Source of the DNA: Neobacillus sp. FSL H8-0543
GTDB lineage: Bacteria > Bacillota > Bacilli > Bacillales > Cytobacillaceae
Direction of reading: 5' to 3'
NCBI RefSeq assembly: GCF_038592905.1
Contig: NZ_CP151943.1
Location: 1,026,001 to 1,090,000, forward strand
Length of the DNA stretch: 64,000 nt
Shown: positions 28,335 through 36,990 of the stretch, piece by piece
Layout: each line of letters starts with the position of its first letter
How positions within the stretch are numbered: position 1 is the stretch's first letter
Program-made: the position numbers and the translations under genes
The notes under the pieces: model-generated
The model's database searches: none
What the model was told of the DNA's origin: nothing
What the model saw: the letters and a program-made list of their open reading frames with translations, nothing else

Positions 28335-28733
28335 TCACATGTTTTTAATTGGCTTAACAAGAGTATGCAATTGATCAATACGCTCATAGAGAGAGAGAAT
28401 TCTCTTTCTTAACGTTGGATAAATACCAACTGGCGAAAATTTATCAGAAGAAATAGTAAAGTCAACAGCCGTTTCCATTGCTCTTACAGAAACAATCGTT
28501 ACAATGACAAAACAAGGGAATGGTTTATTCATTTCAACAGCGATTTCACCGCGTTCTTTTGAAATAGTCGTGATACGGCAGTCCGCATCCTGTCTGAGCA
28601 ACTCCTCAACAGATTGAAATAATTTGTCAAATGTTGCCTTATAATAATGTGTTTTCAGTGAATTATCCTTATGTCGATCAGTTGTCTCTAGATGTTTATT
28701 AAAACGGATAAATAAATCTCCTAAGATAGCCAT
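28335..28733 (-). CDS. Uncharacterised cytosolic protein
   Basis: I recognise this only as a small conserved Bacillaceae protein found near speD and nrdR. It has 132 residues, no signal or membrane segment, a helical N-terminus (FIRFNKHLETTDRHKDNS), a beta-rich middle (CRITTISKERGEIAVEMNKP) and a C-terminal helix (RKRILSLYERIDQLHTLVK). It has a good AGGAAAG site and its own terminator-bounded position between speD and nrdR. No function can be assigned. Confidence 0.75.
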   Translation of the reverse strand: MAILGDLFIRFNKHLETTDRHKDNSLKTHYYKATFDKLFQSVEELLRQDADCRITTISKERGEIAVEMNKPFPCFVIVTIVSVRAMETAVDFTISSDKFSPVGIYPTLRKRILSLYERIDQLHTLVKPIKNM

Positions 28734-28792
28734 GATGTTCTTTCCTCCTACGATTTCATTACAATTAGTTTACTTCTTTTCGTTGAGAATAT

Positions 28793-28824
28793 TAAAAAGA
28801 GGTGTATATTAATTATACACCTCT
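28793..28824 (-). terminator. Terminator of speD
   Basis: AGAGGTGTATA / TATACACCTCT is a perfect 11-bp stem with a 5-nt loop followed by TTTTTAATA on the minus strand. Confidence 0.92.
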
Positions 28825-28852
28825 GGCCTAGTCATTTTTCAATTTTTTATGA

Positions 28853-29233
28853 TTAAAGAACTTTTGCTTGTTTAACGTGAACTGGACCCATTCCACGCGG
28901 AATTTCAATATTTTCACGTGTTTGTGCATTTAAGGCTTCTGCAATGTAATCCGCTGCGACATTAGGATTTAAATCTCCGCATGTATACACGTCGATACTC
29001 GCATATCCATGTTCAGGAAAGCTATGAATGGTTAAGTGTGATTCAGAAATAATTACAACACCGCTAACGCCCTGTGGTGCAAATTTATGAAATGCTACCT
29101 CGCGAATCTCCGCACCTGATTTTAATGCTGCCTCTACAAACGTTTGCTCAATAAAGTTCATATCATTTAATTTTTCAAAGTCGCATCCCCATAATTCTGA
29201 GATTACATGACGTCCCATTGTTTCCATATTCAT
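28853..29233 (-). CDS. speD: S-adenosylmethionine decarboxylase proenzyme
   Basis: This 126-residue prokaryotic class 1B SAMDC makes decarboxylated SAM for spermidine synthesis. Self-cleavage between Glu64 and Ser65 (VVIISE / [13 protein letters not shown]) creates the pyruvoyl cofactor on the alpha chain. His70 and the Cys in YTCGD (proton donor) are present. The start is ATG 29233 with GGGGG 4 bp upstream. A second ATG two codons later is possible. It is served by its own promoter and a structured 140-nt leader. Confidence 0.97.
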   Translation of the reverse strand: MNMETMGRHVISELWGCDFEKLNDMNFIEQTFVEAALKSGAEIREVAFHKFAPQGVSGVVIISESHLTIHSFPEHGYASIDVYTCGDLNPNVAADYIAEALNAQTRENIEIPRGMGPVHVKQAKVL

Positions 29234-29374
29234 TTTTCCCCCTTTAACCTTTTAGTTTCATTCTTGAAATCTGAGTTATTGACGGTACCTGGTAATTACC
29301 ACGGGGGAAAGTTAGTCCAAAGAGGTCCTAACCCTTTAAGTAATTAATCGCTACCTAATTTCAAGAAGTTCACG
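29234..29374 (-). ncRNA. Structured 5' leader of speD (candidate cis-regulatory RNA)
   Basis: About 140 nt of leader precede speD. A perfect 10-bp long-range stem (TTCTTGAAAT at 29358-29367 with ATTTCAAGAA at 29261-29270 on the minus strand) closes a domain containing a GTTAG...CTAAC hairpin (with an inner CC/GG pair) and the TGGT-AATT-ACCA hairpin. The purine-rich ribosome site lies just 3' of the closing stem. It matches no riboswitch class I can recall. Confidence 0.55.
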
Positions 29375-29380
29375 ATGACT

Positions 29381-29409
29381 AGTATACTTTGTTTATATTT
29401 TTTTTGCAA
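29381..29409 (-). promoter_or_regulatory. Sigma-A promoter of speD
   Basis: TTGCAA (29404-29409) and TATACT (29381-29386) are 17 bp apart on the minus strand. The rest of the interval to the gapB terminator (29410-29544) holds nothing I can identify. Confidence 0.75.
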
Positions 29410-29544
29410 CCTATCAATATAAAATTTTTTTACTAACTTTGCTATCAAAATATTGGGAGGAAGATTTTTTCAGCTTCCCGCAGAAATTACTCGCAAATTT
29501 CAAGTTATTTTATGCTCAAGAGTCGGACTTGCTACTTTTTCAAG

Positions 29545-29574
29545 CAAAAAAAAGAGCTGCTTTTGACAGCTCTT
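29545..29574 (-). terminator. Terminator of gapB
   Basis: AAGAGCTG / CAGCTCTT is followed by TTTTTTTT on the minus strand, just after the gapB stop. Confidence 0.93.
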
Positions 29575-29580
29575 CCTGAC

Positions 29581-30612
29581 CTAGCTAACTTTTACCTGAT
29601 TAGACTTTCCCAAGGCATGCGCCACATATAACGTGAGATTGACCACACGAGAGGAGTAGCCCCACTCATTATCATACCAAGCTAGTACTTTTACTTTTCT
29701 ATTCCCCATTACCATCGTGGAAAGACCATCGATAATGGCAGAATGCGGATTGGTGTTAAAATCTACTGATACAAGAGGTTCCATTGTGAAATCCATAATC
29801 CCTTTTAATGGCCCATTCTTTGCATCGATAAAGGCTTGGTTAATATCATCCACTGTTACGTCCTGGTTTAAATCCACCACCAAATCCACCAAGGATACAT
29901 TTGGTGTCGGTACACGCAGTGACATCCCATGCAATTTACCCTTTAAATGCGGTAAAACAAGCGAGAGTGCCTTCGCAGCCCCAGTTGTTGTTGGAATGAT
30001 AGATTGTCCACAGGCACGTGCTCTGCGCAGATCTTTATGCGGATTATCAATATTATTTTGATCATTTGTATAGGAATGAATCGTTGTCATTAACCCGTTA
30101 TCAATTCCGAACTTTTCATCCAGCACTTTTGCCACAGGAGCAAGACAATTAGTCGTGCATGATGCATTTGAAATCACATCATGTTTTGTAATATCGAGCA
30201 TTTCCTCATTCACGCCCATCACAATTGTTACATCTTCATTTTTGCCTGGAGCTGATAAAATAACCTTCCTTGCACCTGCATCTAAGTGAAGACTCGCTTT
30301 ATCACGAGAGTTGAATTTTCCTGTCGCTTCAATCACGACATCAATATTTAACTCTTTCCAAGGAAGTTGTTCTGGATTTCGATTATTTAATAGTTTTACC
30401 CTTTTCCCGTTTACAATTAACTCATGGTCTAAAGCAATGACATCTCCTTTAAACGGCCCATGACTTGTATCATATTTTATTAAGTGGGCTAATGTTTCCG
30501 CAGGATAGCTTGCATTTATAGCAACAATCTCTAATTTATTTTCAAGGATTGCCTGTCTAAAAACCATCCTACCAATTCTCCCAAAACCATTAATTGCAAT
30601 TCTCGCTTTCAT
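29581..30612 (-). CDS. gapB: NADP-preferring glyceraldehyde-3-phosphate dehydrogenase (gluconeogenic)
   Basis: This 343-residue GAPDH has the catalytic Cys in NASCTTNCLAP and the Rossmann start INGFGRIGRMVFRQ. The position after the second beta strand reads INASYPAETLAHL instead of the Asp-containing form of NAD-specific GapA, which indicates NADP use as in B. subtilis GapB. It works in the gluconeogenic direction. It is next to speD as in B. subtilis, but here a terminator and a separate speD promoter intervene. An upstream inverted repeat could be a repressor site. Confidence 0.95.
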   Translation of the reverse strand: MKARIAINGFGRIGRMVFRQAILENKLEIVAINASYPAETLAHLIKYDTSHGPFKGDVIALDHELIVNGKRVKLLNNRNPEQLPWKELNIDVVIEATGKFNSRDKASLHLDAGARKVILSAPGKNEDVTIVMGVNEEMLDITKHDVISNASCTTNCLAPVAKVLDEKFGIDNGLMTTIHSYTNDQNNIDNPHKDLRRARACGQSIIPTTTGAAKALSLVLPHLKGKLHGMSLRVPTPNVSLVDLVVDLNQDVTVDDINQAFIDAKNGPLKGIMDFTMEPLVSVDFNTNPHSAIIDGLSTMVMGNRKVKVLAWYDNEWGYSSRVVNLTLYVAHALGKSNQVKVS

Positions 30613-30635
30613 TTCACGGCCCCTTCCGTATAAAC

Positions 30636-30673
30636 GTTATACTGTTTAACAGATTAATTGTAATTAGTATAAC
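30636..30673. promoter_or_regulatory. Inverted repeat upstream of gapB, possible repressor site
   Basis: GTTATACT (30636-30643) and AGTATAAC (30666-30673) are 8-bp inverted arms 22 bp apart. The right arm read on the minus strand contains a TATACT -10-like sequence. In B. subtilis gapB is repressed by CcpN. Whether this is a CcpN site is inference. Confidence 0.4.
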
Positions 30674-30815
30674 ATAATTACCGAAAAATGCGATAAATAA
30701 TATGCGGATTTTTTTAATGTTTTATAATTTTATGTAATGTAACAAACTATTCATCTTATTCATTAAAAAACCTATGCATTTTATATAAAATTATAACTAA
30801 GAAGGGAAGTGGAAT

Positions 30816-31721
30816 ATGATAATTAGACCTCGCAAGGAATCAGAAGAATTATTAATTTTAAGAATTTTAAACACAAGAAGGTGTTTAGGTGAAGATGACA
30901 AGAGACACTACTTGGTATGTGAGAAAGGTTTTGAAGGGGAAGAGAAGTTTGACTTACTTTTAGAAAAACTTCAAAATGAAAATTTGACTTTAAACGCTTT
31001 ATTATTAGAATTTAATAAATCACATTTCCAAATTGACACCCTGATTATTTTTCAAAGGACGATTTATCTTATTGATGTCAAAAATTATGAGGGTGAATAC
31101 TTTTTTAAGACTGATGGTTTCTATTACGCTAATGGAAAACCTATGAAGGACAGTCTAGCGCAGTTAAAAAGGTGTGAACTATTGCTCAGCCAATTAATTC
31201 AAAAATATGGATTTAACTACCCAATTGAATCTTATCTGATTTTCATTAACCCCGAATTTACTCTTTATCATGCGCCCGAAAATCCACAAATTATTTTACC
31301 AACACAGATTAACCGCTTTATGAACAAATTAAATATGATTCCATCAAAGTTAACTGATAGACATTTAAAACTTGCTAAACTTTTAGATTCATTACACCAG
31401 GACAAAAATCCTTTTGCAGCGAATCTAGCTTACGATTTTGATTATCTCCAAAAATGGTTTAATTGTGTTTCATGTAACTCATTTAAACTTATTGCTGGCA
31501 GGACCAAGTTAATTTGCGACACATGTGGCTGTGAGGAAGAAATTGAATTAGCTATTTTGCGGTGTGTGGAGGAAATAAAGCTATTGTTTCCTGATAAAAG
31601 AATTACAACAAGTTGCGTCTTTGACTGGTGCGGGGGTATAGTGTCAGAAAAGACGATTAGAAGGGTCCTGAATAGTAGTTTTGAAATGATTAATAAAAAA
31701 AGGTTTGCACACTATAAATAA
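30816..31721 (+). CDS. NERD-domain protein with C-terminal zinc ribbon
   Basis: This 301-residue protein has a NERD (nuclease-related) domain at roughly 40-165, with the D...D-x-K core in FQIDTLIIFQRTIYLIDVKN followed by YEGEYFF and a conserved Gln/Leu helix (SLAQLKRCELLLSQLI). A zinc-ribbon CVSC / CDTCGC follows (about 222-245), then a helical tail with another Cys pair. The domain fold predicts a restriction-endonuclease-like nuclease. Its target is unknown. It is very AT-rich and stands alone between gapB and coaE, with AGAAGGGAAG as ribosome site. Confidence 0.82.
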   Translation: MIIRPRKESEELLILRILNTRRCLGEDDKRHYLVCEKGFEGEEKFDLLLEKLQNENLTLNALLLEFNKSHFQIDTLIIFQRTIYLIDVKNYEGEYFFKTDGFYYANGKPMKDSLAQLKRCELLLSQLIQKYGFNYPIESYLIFINPEFTLYHAPENPQIILPTQINRFMNKLNMIPSKLTDRHLKLAKLLDSLHQDKNPFAANLAYDFDYLQKWFNCVSCNSFKLIAGRTKLICDTCGCEEEIELAILRCVEEIKLLFPDKRITTSCVFDWCGGIVSEKTIRRVLNSSFEMINKKRFAHYK

Positions 31722-31762
31722 TCCCATTTATCACGCACCTGTTTAGTCAATGGTTGGGCTCT

Positions 31763-32068
31763 ATTTGACCGTAGAGTTCCTTTTTTCTTTTTTGGGGCAA
31801 ATGGGACACCCCCATTTGACCGTAAATTCCCTTTTTTCTTTTTTGAGGCAAATGGGACACTCCCATTTGACCGTAAATTCCCTTTTTTCTTTTTTGGGGC
31901 AAATGGGACACCTCCATTTGACCGTAAATTCCCTTTTTTCTTTTTTGGGGCAAATGGGACACCTCCATTTGACCGTAAATTCCCTTTTTTCTTTTTTGGG
32001 GTAAATGGGACACCTCCATTTGACCGTAATATTCCTTTTTTCTTTTTTGGGGTAAATGGGACCAGTCC
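31763..32068. repeat. Tandem array B: 51-bp unit, six copies
   Basis: ATTTGACCGTA recurs at 31763, 31814, 31865, 31916, 31967 and 32018, exactly 51 bp apart. Each unit has CCATTTGACCGTAAATTCCC, a run TTTTTTCTTTTTTGGGG, then CAAATGGGACACC. CAAATGGG-ACACC-CCCATTTG and variants form 7-8 bp hairpins at the junctions. All three minus-strand frames stay open because 51 is a multiple of 3 and the unit lacks stops, but none has a ribosome site. It lies between the convergent NERD gene and coaE. Confidence 0.95.
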
Positions 32069-32095
32069 GCCGCCATTCCCACTGTAGAGTTTTTT

Positions 32096-32123
32096 CAAAA
32101 AAAAGAAGAGGCATCCCTCTTCT
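32096..32123 (-). terminator. Terminator of coaE
   Basis: AGAAGAGG / CCTCTTCT is followed by a T run on the minus strand, immediately after coaE. Confidence 0.92.
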
Positions 32124-32127
32124 CAAA

Positions 32128-32727
32128 TTAATTAATTCCCCAACTTGCTAATAATTCGTTGAGTTGTCTTTTTGTTTCCTCGATTGACCCATTATTATCA
32201 ATAACGGCATCAGCTAACGCTACTTTTTCGGAGAGGGGCATTTGCGAGTTCACTCTTGCCACTGCATCAGCCATCGATAATTCATTTCTATCCATTAATC
32301 GCTGCAGTTGAACCTGTTTATCTACATAAACAAGGATTGTTTTTTCCACCATTGAGGTTAATTTACTTTCAAAGAGCAAAGGAATATCGAGAATAACAAC
32401 CTTTTCTTCGTTCTTAATGGCTGTATCAATTTTTTTGAACATCCTCGCCCTAACGTCTGGATGTACAATTCCATTCAATATCTGTCTTTTATCGGCATTA
32501 TGGAAAATGATCGAACCTAATTTTTGCCTGTCAATGCCCTCGTCAGCTAATAAAATTTCATCGCCAAATTCAGCCACAATCTTTTGATAAGCAGGTTCTC
32601 CTTTTTCGACTGCAAGGCGTGCTTCTACATCTGCATCAACCACAGTAATATCCATTTCCTTTAACATATTTGAAACTGTACTTTTTCCACTGGCAATACC
32701 GCCTGTTAATCCAATTACTAATGCCAT
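32128..32727 (-). CDS. coaE: Dephospho-CoA kinase
   Basis: This P-loop kinase (199 residues) catalyses the last step of CoA synthesis. Walker [10 protein letters not shown] is at residues 9-17. The DxD-like VVDADVEA, the CoA-domain HPDVR and [10 protein letters not shown] are in place. It follows ytaF by 20 bp in the polA-mutM-ytaF-coaE order of B. subtilis. Confidence 0.96.
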   Translation of the reverse strand: MALVIGLTGGIASGKSTVSNMLKEMDITVVDADVEARLAVEKGEPAYQKIVAEFGDEILLADEGIDRQKLGSIIFHNADKRQILNGIVHPDVRARMFKKIDTAIKNEEKVVILDIPLLFESKLTSMVEKTILVYVDKQVQLQRLMDRNELSMADAVARVNSQMPLSEKVALADAVIDNNGSIEETKRQLNELLASWGIN

Positions 32728-32747
32728 AATTATCCCTTTCTACACCA

Positions 32748-33383
32748 TCAGATCTTCCAGATTCCAATGATGATTAATAAGATCCCTGGTATAAAGGTAA
32801 ACTTTTGAACCCATTCAAATCGGTGAAAATATGTCCCGCTTTTTATCCCTAATAAAACAAATAAGGAACTCATCACAGCTACACAAATGGCCAAATAAAT
32901 GGGAGAGAAGCCAAGCATTGCTGCACCTATACCTGCGCCAAATGCGTCAAGGGACAGGGCAAAGCCAAGCATAAAGGCTTCGATCCCCGTAATTGTACCC
33001 GAACGGTCAAAGTCAGCTGACATTGGTGTTCTCAATATATTAATAGCTATGCCTAGCGATTGAATTTCAAAGTTTACAATCGTCTTTTCTTGATTAACTA
33101 TCGCTTTCTCTTTTTCTGGTCTAAAAAATTGGTACAACACCCAGGCACCCAGACAAATCATTATAACTCCTCCGAGTCTGGCGGTAACAGCAGGTGGCAG
33201 GACTTTTTCTAAGCCATGTCCGATTGACACAGCAATTATTAACGAAATAGCTGAGCATGTTGCAATAATAAGCACTGATTTAATCGGCATGACCATTTTT
33301 CTCAATCCATAAGTAAATCCAACGCTAAAACTATCAAGACTGAGAGCAAAAGCCAGCAAGAGAAGTGAGAACAATTGAACCAT
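32748..33383 (-). CDS. ytaF: Sporulation membrane protein YtaF (MntP-like)
   Basis: This protein of about 211 residues has six hydrophobic segments and two copies of the MntP/LysE-superfamily motif: ALSLDSFSVGFTYGLR near the N-terminus and ALSLDAFGAGIGAAML in the second half. The conserved Asp residues suggest a cation transporter fold, but the substrate is unknown. I set the start at ATG 33383 with GGAAGGAG 10 bp upstream. Nine further codons to 33410 lack a ribosome site and the length then departs from the family. Confidence 0.9.
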   Translation of the reverse strand: MVQLFSLLLLAFALSLDSFSVGFTYGLRKMVMPIKSVLIIATCSAISLIIAVSIGHGLEKVLPPAVTARLGGVIMICLGAWVLYQFFRPEKEKAIVNQEKTIVNFEIQSLGIAINILRTPMSADFDRSGTITGIEAFMLGFALSLDAFGAGIGAAMLGFSPIYLAICVAVMSSLFVLLGIKSGTYFHRFEWVQKFTFIPGILLIIIGIWKI

Positions 33384-33477
33384 GTTGGTAGGGCTCCTTC
33401 CATCAATCAATATGATAGTATATGGCAGGAGCCTATCCTTGGTTATAGAAATTGTTCACCGAACTTAATCCACCAAT

Positions 33478-34305
33478 TTAAAGCTTTTGGCAATTTGGGC
33501 AGAAATGAGTACCTCTTCCTCCGACAGTTGTTTTTTCTAACGGGGTATCACATTTTTTACATGCCTCCCCTTTTCTTCCGTAAGCAAATAATTCAAGTTG
33601 GAACATCCCGATTTCACCCTGAGAATTCACGTAAGAGCGAATCGTGCTCCCGCCTTTTTTAACCGCTTCACTTAAGGTATCCACTATTTCTTGATGAAGA
33701 ATAGCGATCTCATCCATACTAAGTGAGTTGGCTAGCCTCTCAGGGTGTATCCCGGAGCGAAATAAGGCTTCATCTACATAGATATTCCCAAGCCCCACAA
33801 AGAGCTTTTGATCCAATAACGCAGGTTTCACTTTTCTCGTCGTTTTTTTAAGCTTAATGGCCAAGTATTCCTTCGTAAATTCTTCCGAAAATGGTTCAGG
33901 TCCAAGGTCAATTAATGGAGCCTTTTCAAATTCCTCACCCTTACGATACAGATGCATCGTTCCAAATTTTCGAACATCACGGTATCTTAATTCAGTTCCA
34001 TCTGTAAAATGAAAAATGACATGGGTATGTTTATCAAATGGTTCTTCGTTTGGATATAGCCCATATTTCCCTTCCATTCTTAGATGGGAAACCAGTGCAT
34101 ACGTTTGAGTATATATAATTAAAAACTTGCCCCGCCGGCCAACATCCTCAATTTTCTCCCCTTTTAGGGCATCAATAAATTGCTCCACCTCTACTGGGTT
34201 TTTGATGATTTTTGGCCAATACACCGTTATATTTTCAATTTGTTTGTTAGATACAAGCTTTTTTAACGTCTTTCTTACCGTTTCGACTTCAGGTAATTCA
34301 GGCAA
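33478..34305 (-). CDS. mutM: Formamidopyrimidine-DNA glycosylase
   Basis: This base-excision enzyme removes 8-oxoguanine and formamidopyrimidines. It has the N-terminal MPELPEVETV with catalytic Pro2/Glu3 (after Met removal Pro1), the H2TH region (NIYVDEALFRSGIHP) and the C-terminal zinc finger CKKCDTPLEKTTVGGRGTHF followed by CPNC. Length 275 is normal. It lies between polA (51 bp upstream, with a repeat fragment in the gap) and ytaF. Confidence 0.97.
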   Translation of the reverse strand: MPELPEVETVRKTLKKLVSNKQIENITVYWPKIIKNPVEVEQFIDALKGEKIEDVGRRGKFLIIYTQTYALVSHLRMEGKYGLYPNEEPFDKHTHVIFHFTDGTELRYRDVRKFGTMHLYRKGEEFEKAPLIDLGPEPFSEEFTKEYLAIKLKKTTRKVKPALLDQKLFVGLGNIYVDEALFRSGIHPERLANSLSMDEIAILHQEIVDTLSEAVKKGGSTIRSYVNSQGEIGMFQLELFAYGRKGEACKKCDTPLEKTTVGGRGTHFCPNCQKL

Positions 34306-34322
34306 AAGATTACCCCCTTATT

Positions 34323-34350
34323 TGTCTAGCTTCAGGGCCTAGTGGCCTTA
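34323..34350. repeat. End fragment of the ~150-bp intergenic repeat
   Basis: TGTCTAGCTTCAGGGCC followed by TAGTGGCCTTAG matches the outer end of the dispersed element. It occupies nearly the whole polA to mutM gap. Confidence 0.55.
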
Positions 34351-34356
34351 GCTTTT

Positions 34357-36990
34357 CTACTTCGCATCAAACCATGTAGGACCGTAGGCGTAGTCTACTT
34401 TTAAAGGTACTGTTAATTCAAGTGCGTTTTCCATGACGTCTGGCACCAATTTCTTTAGCGTTTCAATTTCTTCCTCTGGTGCTTCAAAAATCAGTTCATC
34501 GTGCACCTGAAGTAATAGGCGAGTTTTTAATCCTAGGTCCTTCAAGGCATCCGCCATATCGATCATCGCCTTTTTAATGATATCGGCTGCACTTCCTTGA
34601 ATAGGAGTGTTCATTGCTGTTCTTTCTGCAAAGCTTCTTATATTAAAGTTCCGGCTGGTAATCTCAGGGAGATACCTTCTGCGTTGCATCACTGTAGTCA
34701 CATAGCCCTTTTGTTTGGCTGAATGAATAATGTCCTCCATATAATCTTTTACTCCAGGATAGGTTGCTAGATAGCGGTCAATAAATTGACCTGCTTCCTT
34801 TCTTGTAATCCCTAAGCTCTGTGATAGGCCATAATCGCTAATTCCATAGACAATACCAAAGTTAACGGCTTTTGCCTGCCTGCGCATATTGGAAGTTACC
34901 TCATCCTTATCGACATGGAATACCTCCATCGCTGTCTTTGTATGGATATCAAGGTCATCTTTAAATGCCTGGATTAATTTTTCATCACCGGCAATATCAG
35001 CAAGAACGCGGAGCTCAATTTGTGAGTAATCAGCAGCAAAGATCAGCCATCCAGGTTCAGACGGAACAAAGGCTTGGCGGATCTTCCTCCCTTCTTCTAA
35101 ACGAATCGGGATATTTTGTAGGTTCGGATCAATCGAACTTAATCTTCCTGTAGATGTTAAGGTTTGTTGATACCTTGTATGGACTTTTTCTGTATTCGGA
35201 TTGATTACTTTTAGGAGACCTTCAATATAGGTCGATTGAAGCTTTCCTAATTGTCTGTAGTGAAGGATATACTCAATAATCTCGTGATCCTCCGCTAATT
35301 TTTCCAAAACATCTGCAGAGGTGGAATAGCCTGTCTTCGTTTTTTTGTAGGGCGGCAGGTTTAGTTTTTCAAATAAAATGACCCCTAGCTGCTTGGGAGA
35401 ATTTATATTGAATTTCTCACCGGCCATTTCATAAATTGTCGCCTCAATGTCTATTAGTCTGTCGTGAATTTCTCCGCCCATTTTCTGCAGCCGTTCCCGG
35501 TCAACTTTAATACCGCATGATTCCATATCAGCTAAAATCAATGAAAGAGGCATTTCAAGCTCTGTAAATAATTCATATTGCTCATTTTTAATCAGTTCAT
35601 TTTCCAGAGTTTCCTTCAAATCAGACATGGCGAGGCTCTTCCGAACTAAATGTTCGGCCAGCATCCCAGTTTCTGGGATGCTGCGCTTAGCGCCTTTTCC
35701 ATAAAAGGATTCATCCGATTGTATACGAACCCCAAAGTTTTTCCCAATGGTGGAAAGATCATCAATCGTTTCCGATGGATTAATGATATAGGCAGCCATT
35801 AATGTATCAAAATTTACCCCTTTTAAATGAATATCATTTCTTCTTAATGAAACCTCTGAACGCTTCGCGTCATAAACGGTTTTCTTTTTCGTGTCATCTT
35901 CCGCCCACTTCTTAAAACTTGCAGATTGTAGAGCAAGCTCAGTAGGCAAATAATAGTAGCCTGTTTCATTGACAAGTGCCATACCAATAATTGTTGCATT
36001 ATGATAATTATCATCAAGCATTTCAACATAAAAATAATTATCATCTGCAAATATTTCTTCAGTAATCACATCCGGTGTTTGAAACTCGATTTCTTCGAGT
36101 ACAAGCTCTTCAGATACAATTGGATCTTCTCCTAACTTTTCCAACAACGTAGTAAAACCAAGCTCCTTATATAAGGCGACAACTCTTTCTCTTTCATATC
36201 CCTCGTATAAGAAATTGTCTATTTCCACTTCGACAGGCGCTTGTCTTTCAATCGTGGCCAGCTCTTTACTCATGATTGCCTGATTCTTAAATTCTTCCAG
36301 CTTTTCTTTTAACTTATTTCCAGTTACTTTATCTATAGACTCTAATAAGTTTTCAAGCGTTGAAAATTCCTTTAGGAGCTTAATAGCCGTTTTTTCTCCA
36401 ACACCCGGGACACCGGGAATATTATCAGAAGGATCGCCCATTAGCCCTTTCATATCAATAATTTGCTCTGGTATTAGACCATACTTTTCCATCACATGTG
36501 ATGGAGTATATTCTTCGATATCGGTTATCCCTTTTCTCGTAATCCCAACTGTCGTCTTAGTTGATGAAAGCTGTGTTAAGTCTTTATCACCAGAAATAAC
36601 TTTTATTTCATAACCATCTTTCTCGGCAGTTAACGAGACCGTTCCGATAATGTCATCCGCTTCATAATTTTCTAATTCATATCGTTTAATTCCATACGAA
36701 TCAAGGAGTTCGCGAATATATGGAAATTGCTCCGATAGTTCTGGTGGTGTCTTTTGCCTCCCGCCTTTATATTCACTAAATGTCTTGTGTCTAAAGGTTG
36801 TTTTTCCTGCATCAAAAGCCACAAGTATATGAGTTGGCTTTTCATCTTCAATTATTTTCATCAGCATCATTGTAAAACCATAGACAGCATTCGTGTGCAT
36901 ACCTTTATCGTTATTTAGTAAAGGTAGCGCAAAGAATGCCCTGTAGGCTATACTATTTCCATCAATTAAGACTAATTTCTTATTTCCCAT
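34357..36990 (-). CDS. polA: DNA polymerase I
   Basis: This 877-residue family A polymerase has an N-terminal 5'-3' exonuclease (1-290, with LLIDGNS-type start KLVLIDGNSIAYRAFFALP and the Asp-rich AFDAGKTTFRHK and NYEADDIIGT), a central 3'-5' exonuclease fold, and a C-terminal polymerase with motif A AADYSQIELRVLA, motif B RRQAKAVNFGIVYG and motif C LLLQVHDELIFEAP. The central domain lacks the D-x-E and other carboxylates (YFYVEMLDDN), so proofreading is predicted absent, as in other Bacillus PolA. Its ATG directly follows phoR. Confidence 0.97.
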   Translation of the reverse strand: MGNKKLVLIDGNSIAYRAFFALPLLNNDKGMHTNAVYGFTMMLMKIIEDEKPTHILVAFDAGKTTFRHKTFSEYKGGRQKTPPELSEQFPYIRELLDSYGIKRYELENYEADDIIGTVSLTAEKDGYEIKVISGDKDLTQLSSTKTTVGITRKGITDIEEYTPSHVMEKYGLIPEQIIDMKGLMGDPSDNIPGVPGVGEKTAIKLLKEFSTLENLLESIDKVTGNKLKEKLEEFKNQAIMSKELATIERQAPVEVEIDNFLYEGYERERVVALYKELGFTTLLEKLGEDPIVSEELVLEEIEFQTPDVITEEIFADDNYFYVEMLDDNYHNATIIGMALVNETGYYYLPTELALQSASFKKWAEDDTKKKTVYDAKRSEVSLRRNDIHLKGVNFDTLMAAYIINPSETIDDLSTIGKNFGVRIQSDESFYGKGAKRSIPETGMLAEHLVRKSLAMSDLKETLENELIKNEQYELFTELEMPLSLILADMESCGIKVDRERLQKMGGEIHDRLIDIEATIYEMAGEKFNINSPKQLGVILFEKLNLPPYKKTKTGYSTSADVLEKLAEDHEIIEYILHYRQLGKLQSTYIEGLLKVINPNTEKVHTRYQQTLTSTGRLSSIDPNLQNIPIRLEEGRKIRQAFVPSEPGWLIFAADYSQIELRVLADIAGDEKLIQAFKDDLDIHTKTAMEVFHVDKDEVTSNMRRQAKAVNFGIVYGISDYGLSQSLGITRKEAGQFIDRYLATYPGVKDYMEDIIHSAKQKGYVTTVMQRRRYLPEITSRNFNIRSFAERTAMNTPIQGSAADIIKKAMIDMADALKDLGLKTRLLLQVHDELIFEAPEEEIETLKKLVPDVMENALELTVPLKVDYAYGPTWFDAK

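Noticed and set aside
31712..32126. Three overlapping minus-strand frames encoding 17-residue repeats in array B, and one on the plus strand.
   Set aside because: They are open only because the 51-bp unit lacks stops in every frame; there is no ribosome site and the frames run into the coaE terminator.
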